Of a DNA stretch of 64,000 bases, positions 61,077 through 64,000 are shown in pieces (position 1 is the stretch's first letter; each line of letters opens with the position of its first letter). The stretch covers positions 124,001-188,000 of the forward strand of contig NZ_VTUZ01000005.1 in assembly GCF_008369935.1 (NCBI RefSeq), in the 5' to 3' direction. The stretch comes from Paraburkholderia panacisoli. GTDB taxonomy: Bacteria; Pseudomonadota; Gammaproteobacteria; Burkholderiales; Burkholderiaceae. Both the position numbers and the translations under genes were made by a program. The notes beneath the pieces were generated by a model that saw only the letters and a program-made list of their open reading frames with translations, did no database searches and was not told the origin of the DNA.

Positions 61077-61967
61077 ATGAAGAAAATACTTCTGACGGCC
61101 CTTCTGGTGCCGGCGATGGCGCTCGCCCAGACCTACCCCTCGCCGACGTTCAATAGCATCACGCTGCAAACCCCGCTGCCCTCCTCGAGCGGCGGCACGG
61201 GTACGTCGAGCGTGACCGGCACAGGATCGGCGGTTCTGTCGAACTCGCCGACACTTGTTAGCCCCGCTCTGGGTACGCCATCTGCCGTTGTGCTGACGAA
61301 CGGGACCGGCCTTCCAGTAGCGGGACTGACGGGACTAGGAGCCGGCGTCGCTACGTCTCTGGGCGCGGCCGTCACCGGTTCAGGTGGTTCGGTTCTCTCG
61401 ACCTCTCCGACCATCGCAAGCCCAACCGTTACCGGCAGCTTCACAGCAACCGGCCTAGTGACTCTGGCCGACCATGCGACTCAGGCGGCCAATACGGTGA
61501 TTGCGAACGCAACGGGCTCGGCCGCATCGCCGACTGCGTTTGCCGTGCCGAGCTGTAGCAGTGCGACGAGTGCTCTGCAATGGACTAGCGGCACGGGATT
61601 CACATGCAATACCGGCTCCGCGCCTCTGGCAAGCCCGACGTTCACTGGCACCGTGACGATTCCGAGTGGCGCATCGATCACGGGCTATCTGACGACTGCT
61701 AGCGCAGCTTCGACTTACGCGCCGTTGGCGTCGCCGGTGTTCACCGGTACGCCTTCCCTGCCGACTGGGACGACTGGCGTCACTCAGACGGCGGGCAATT
61801 CATCGACTGCACTTGCCACGACTGCCTTCGTCGGCAGCGCTATTACCGGCATCTCGACATCCACATTCGGCACGCTGTATCTCGCGTGGTTCAACAGCCT
61901 ACCGACGACATTGCCGGCATCGGCTGGCGTTCTGTGGAACAACGGTGGAGTCCTCTCCAAGTCATGA
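61077..61967 (+). CDS. Tail-fibre-like protein with signal peptide
   Basis: 296 aa. MKKILLTALLVPAMALAQ is a clear Sec signal peptide with an A-x-A site, odd for a tail protein. The mature part is a Gly/Thr/Ser-rich repeat (SSGGTGTSSVTGTGSAVLSN, SPALGTPSAVVLTNGTGLP), then PLASPTFTGTVTIPSG and a C-terminal tag (ASAGVLWNNGGVLSKS). Paralogous to the next gene. ATGA overlap with it. Confidence 0.72.
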   Translation: MKKILLTALLVPAMALAQTYPSPTFNSITLQTPLPSSSGGTGTSSVTGTGSAVLSNSPTLVSPALGTPSAVVLTNGTGLPVAGLTGLGAGVATSLGAAVTGSGGSVLSTSPTIASPTVTGSFTATGLVTLADHATQAANTVIANATGSAASPTAFAVPSCSSATSALQWTSGTGFTCNTGSAPLASPTFTGTVTIPSGASITGYLTTASAASTYAPLASPVFTGTPSLPTGTTGVTQTAGNSSTALATTAFVGSAITGISTSTFGTLYLAWFNSLPTTLPASAGVLWNNGGVLSKS

Positions 61968-63712
61968 ACAAATTCCTGATCAAGCTGGCCGCCTTCGAGG
62001 CGGCTTTTTTATTGGTGATCGCGCCGCTAGTTGCGTCGGCTCAGTCCTATCCGGCGCCGACTTTCGGCAGTCTCGTTCTCCAGAATCCGCTCACCCCGGC
62101 CAATGGCGGCACGGGCGCGACGACGTCCACGGGTACTGGCTCGGTCGTGCTGTCGAACTCTCCCACATTCACGACGCCCAATCTCGGCACGCCGTCCGCG
62201 GTGACGCTGACCCACGGCACGGGCCTGCCTATCTCGACGGGTGTATCTGGCCTCGGGTCTGGTGTTGCGACTGGCCTGGCCAATGGCGTCACCGGTTCGG
62301 GCTCGCCCGTGCTTGCCACATCGCCGACGCTGACGAGTCCCGCACTCGGCACACCTTCGGCGGTTACGCTCACGAACGGCATAGGCTTGCCAATCGCGAC
62401 TGGCGTCTCCGGACTGGGAACGGGCGTAGCAACCGGCCTCAGCAATGCCGCAACGGGTTCGGGTGGGCCCGCATTGTCGGGATCGCCGACGTTCACCGGC
62501 ACCGTAACCAATAACAGCGCTGGTAATTCGTTGACGATTGGTGGATCGACCCCAGTAAATGGCAGCCCTGGTACGTTCTTCTATCCGACATACTTCGGCA
62601 ATGCGGGGACGGGCGTTGCGGCGAAATTCAATCGCATGCAAGTCGGGACTGAAGCTCTCAGCAGCCTTGATCTGATCACGGGCAACAATCAAACGACATC
62701 CTCCTGGGTTTCATCCTGGCTCCCCGCAGCAATGCCTTTTGCATCGATTGCAGTCACCAGCCAAATCGGCGTCAATGCAATTGTGGCGGCTTCTCGCACC
62801 AGCGACTATCGCACGTGGACAGGTGGCGCGAGCGGGGGCGCGGGCAGTTATTTCTTCGCCTTGAACGATGACACGGGCACAGGCAATCCGATCGCGTGTG
62901 GCTTGTGTGGCGTTGTGATGCGTGCGTCGGGCGTAACGGGTATCTCGCTCAATCAGTTGGACGTCAGCAACTTCGGGTCGGTAGTTGACGCCACGCCAAA
63001 TGGAGGCGTCGTAGGAGGCACGACATTCGGCCTTGGCATCACGGCGGGCGCGTATTACAACACTCTCAACAATGCCACAGCGGCCATCTATATAGGTGAC
63101 GGGCAGAACGCGAAATTCCGCAAGGGGATCATTTTCTTCGCCGGCACGAATAGCGGCCTGGACACGAGCGTCGGCGCTGGTGGTGGTGGTGTTGCTATCG
63201 AGATGGGAACGGGGCAGTCCCTTCGATGGCTTGACAATACCAACGCGGTTAAAGCGGAAATGTGGGGGACTTCGACCGGCGTAGCCATTCCGCAAGGTCT
63301 GAACGGCGTGACGAACGGCGTAGCAGCAACGGCGGGGAACATCGGCGAGTATCAACCGGCAAACACCACCGGCACGTCTCTTACAACGAATACGCCCGCC
63401 AACTGCGCGAGCAAGTCTCTCACGGCGGGGGATTGGGACGTGTGGGGTACGGTTACCCTTGTTCCTGCGGGGACTACTACTGTGGCGGCTCTGTATGGTG
63501 GTATCAGCACGACATCGGCCACCCTTCCATCGCTAGGTAACTATGCGGACATTGTCGCGACATTTGCGACCGGTCAAATACAGACTCTTTCTGTCCCGAT
63601 GCAGATAGTCAATGTATCTAGTCCGACAACTGTATACGTAGTAGGTCAGGCTTCATTCGGTGCGAGCACTGCGACTTGCAACGGTAACCTTTACGCTCGA
63701 CGTCGCCATTGA
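61964..63712 (+). CDS. Tail-fibre-like protein with signal peptide, long form
   Basis: 582 aa from MNKFLIKLAAFEAAFLLVIA; the signal peptide ends ASA-QSYPAPTF, parallel to TYPSPTF in the previous gene. Repeats of SPALGTPSAVTLTNG type follow to about residue 200, then a distinct C-terminal domain (about 200-582) with GDGQNAKFRKGIIFFAG and LRWLDNTNAVKAEMWG, like carbohydrate-binding or virion-tip domains. DNA of the signal region contains a terminator-like hairpin. Confidence 0.72.
   Translation: MNKFLIKLAAFEAAFLLVIAPLVASAQSYPAPTFGSLVLQNPLTPANGGTGATTSTGTGSVVLSNSPTFTTPNLGTPSAVTLTHGTGLPISTGVSGLGSGVATGLANGVTGSGSPVLATSPTLTSPALGTPSAVTLTNGIGLPIATGVSGLGTGVATGLSNAATGSGGPALSGSPTFTGTVTNNSAGNSLTIGGSTPVNGSPGTFFYPTYFGNAGTGVAAKFNRMQVGTEALSSLDLITGNNQTTSSWVSSWLPAAMPFASIAVTSQIGVNAIVAASRTSDYRTWTGGASGGAGSYFFALNDDTGTGNPIACGLCGVVMRASGVTGISLNQLDVSNFGSVVDATPNGGVVGGTTFGLGITAGAYYNTLNNATAAIYIGDGQNAKFRKGIIFFAGTNSGLDTSVGAGGGGVAIEMGTGQSLRWLDNTNAVKAEMWGTSTGVAIPQGLNGVTNGVAATAGNIGEYQPANTTGTSLTTNTPANCASKSLTAGDWDVWGTVTLVPAGTTTVAALYGGISTTSATLPSLGNYADIVATFATGQIQTLSVPMQIVNVSSPTTVYVVGQASFGASTATCNGNLYARRRH
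61988..62010 (+). terminator. Terminator-like hairpin inside a signal-peptide coding region
   Basis: GCCGCC-TTCGA-GGCGGC followed by TTTTTT, same design as the intergenic terminators at 35337 and 52221, but 24 bases inside the 61964 gene. It encodes AAFEAAFLL of the signal core. Confidence 0.65.
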
Positions 63713-63841
63713 CCCTTGGGCTGCGCCGACTTTCTGGCGCAGCGGATACGCGCAGACAAGATAGACCAGATCAATTTTTGCGCGTCGCCAGGACTAAATT
63801 CCGTGTAGCATTCACCTCCATTCGATCGGAGGTTGGATGCC
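63713..63841 (+). promoter_or_regulatory. Gap with two hairpins before the acyltransferase
   Basis: Hairpin CTGCGCC/GGCGCAG (63721-63742, no T-run) follows the fibre gene. A second, ACCTCC/GGAGGT (63814-63833), hides the GGAGG ribosome site of the acyltransferase. No convincing promoter boxes. Confidence 0.6.
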
Positions 63842-64000
63842 ATGAAGCAGGAAAAGTTGGATTTTGTGAGCGCATTGAGGGGGCTGGCGGCATGCTATGT
63901 CGCATTATTTCACCTCCCGCATCTCGCTGGGCTCCTAATTCCATCGTGGTTCCAGCCGTTTTCGGATGCGGGAATGTCGGCGGTGAGCTTGTTCTTTGTC
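63842..64000 (+). CDS. Acyltransferase family 3, N-terminus (cut by window edge)
   Basis: 53 residues seen: LDFVSALRGLAACYVALFHL is the first membrane helix of the acyltransferase-3/OafA group, with the conserved RGLAA and catalytic His. These multi-pass membrane enzymes O-acylate lipopolysaccharide or other glycans. Placed right after the fibre genes of a prophage, it probably alters the receptor of the lysogen (lysogenic conversion). Confidence 0.78.
   Translation, partial: MKQEKLDFVSALRGLAACYVALFHLPHLAGLLIPSWFQPFSDAGMSAVSLFFV

Noticed and set aside
63721..63742. Terminator after the fibre genes
   Set aside because: Good 7-bp stem but no T-run; transcription probably continues into the acyltransferase gene.

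Overview
The window looks like a chromosome segment of a Burkholderia/Paraburkholderia-type betaproteobacterium (GC-rich codon use, mandelate-type catabolic genes, bactofilin plus M23 peptidase cluster) interrupted by a large temperate phage. Positions 1-8743 are host; about 8900-64000 is a prophage of a contractile-tailed phage whose right end lies beyond the window, because lysis genes and a second attachment site are not seen.

Host part: a cut-off aldehyde dehydrogenase and benzoylformate decarboxylase (mdlC) are divergent from a LysR regulator with a T-N11-A box between them. Then come a broken rhodanese remnant, a membrane MHYT-GGDEF-EAL cyclic-di-GMP protein, a bactofilin/coiled-coil/M23 peptidase group and a dapA-family gene.

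Prophage, lambda-like logic: a LexA-type CI repressor (20995-21738, minus) lies between two clusters of AACTCACA/TGTGAGTT operators. Leftward promoter PL (20844-20872) drives about 30 mostly overlapping small genes ending with RecT, a YqaJ exonuclease, a DUF4224 protein and the integrase. Rightward promoter PR (21798-21826) appears to give a leaderless cro-like mRNA, followed by a replication initiator-like gene with internal iterons, a T7-type primase-helicase, RusA, NinB and other nin-region genes, a zinc-finger Q-like protein and a PP2A-like phosphatase.

Late part: a promoter at 34335-34363 followed within 150 bases by a terminator matches the Q-dependent pR'/tR' arrangement. Then come terminase, portal, head, neck, sheath, tube, frameshifted tail chaperone, tape measure with a lysozyme domain, baseplate, tail fibres, and the start of a membrane acyltransferase (probable lysogenic conversion). 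Strong intrinsic terminators sit repeatedly between late genes, as expected if RNA polymerase is antiterminated.

Most notable: three free-standing HNH endonuclease genes in the late operon (36652, 49863, 51636) each follow a TATAAT-like box placed exactly 6 nt before a compact RNA with the same fold (outer stem, one or two inner hairpins, and a pseudoknot between a hairpin loop and the 3' flank). Helix sequences differ but pairing is kept. A fourth copy of the fold precedes a head gene (45527) and pairs with its ribosome binding site. One HNH insertion left behind an orphan second C-terminus of the gene upstream. A separate, strongly folded ~300-nt RNA (35057-35358) ends in a terminator. None of these RNAs matches a family I can name.
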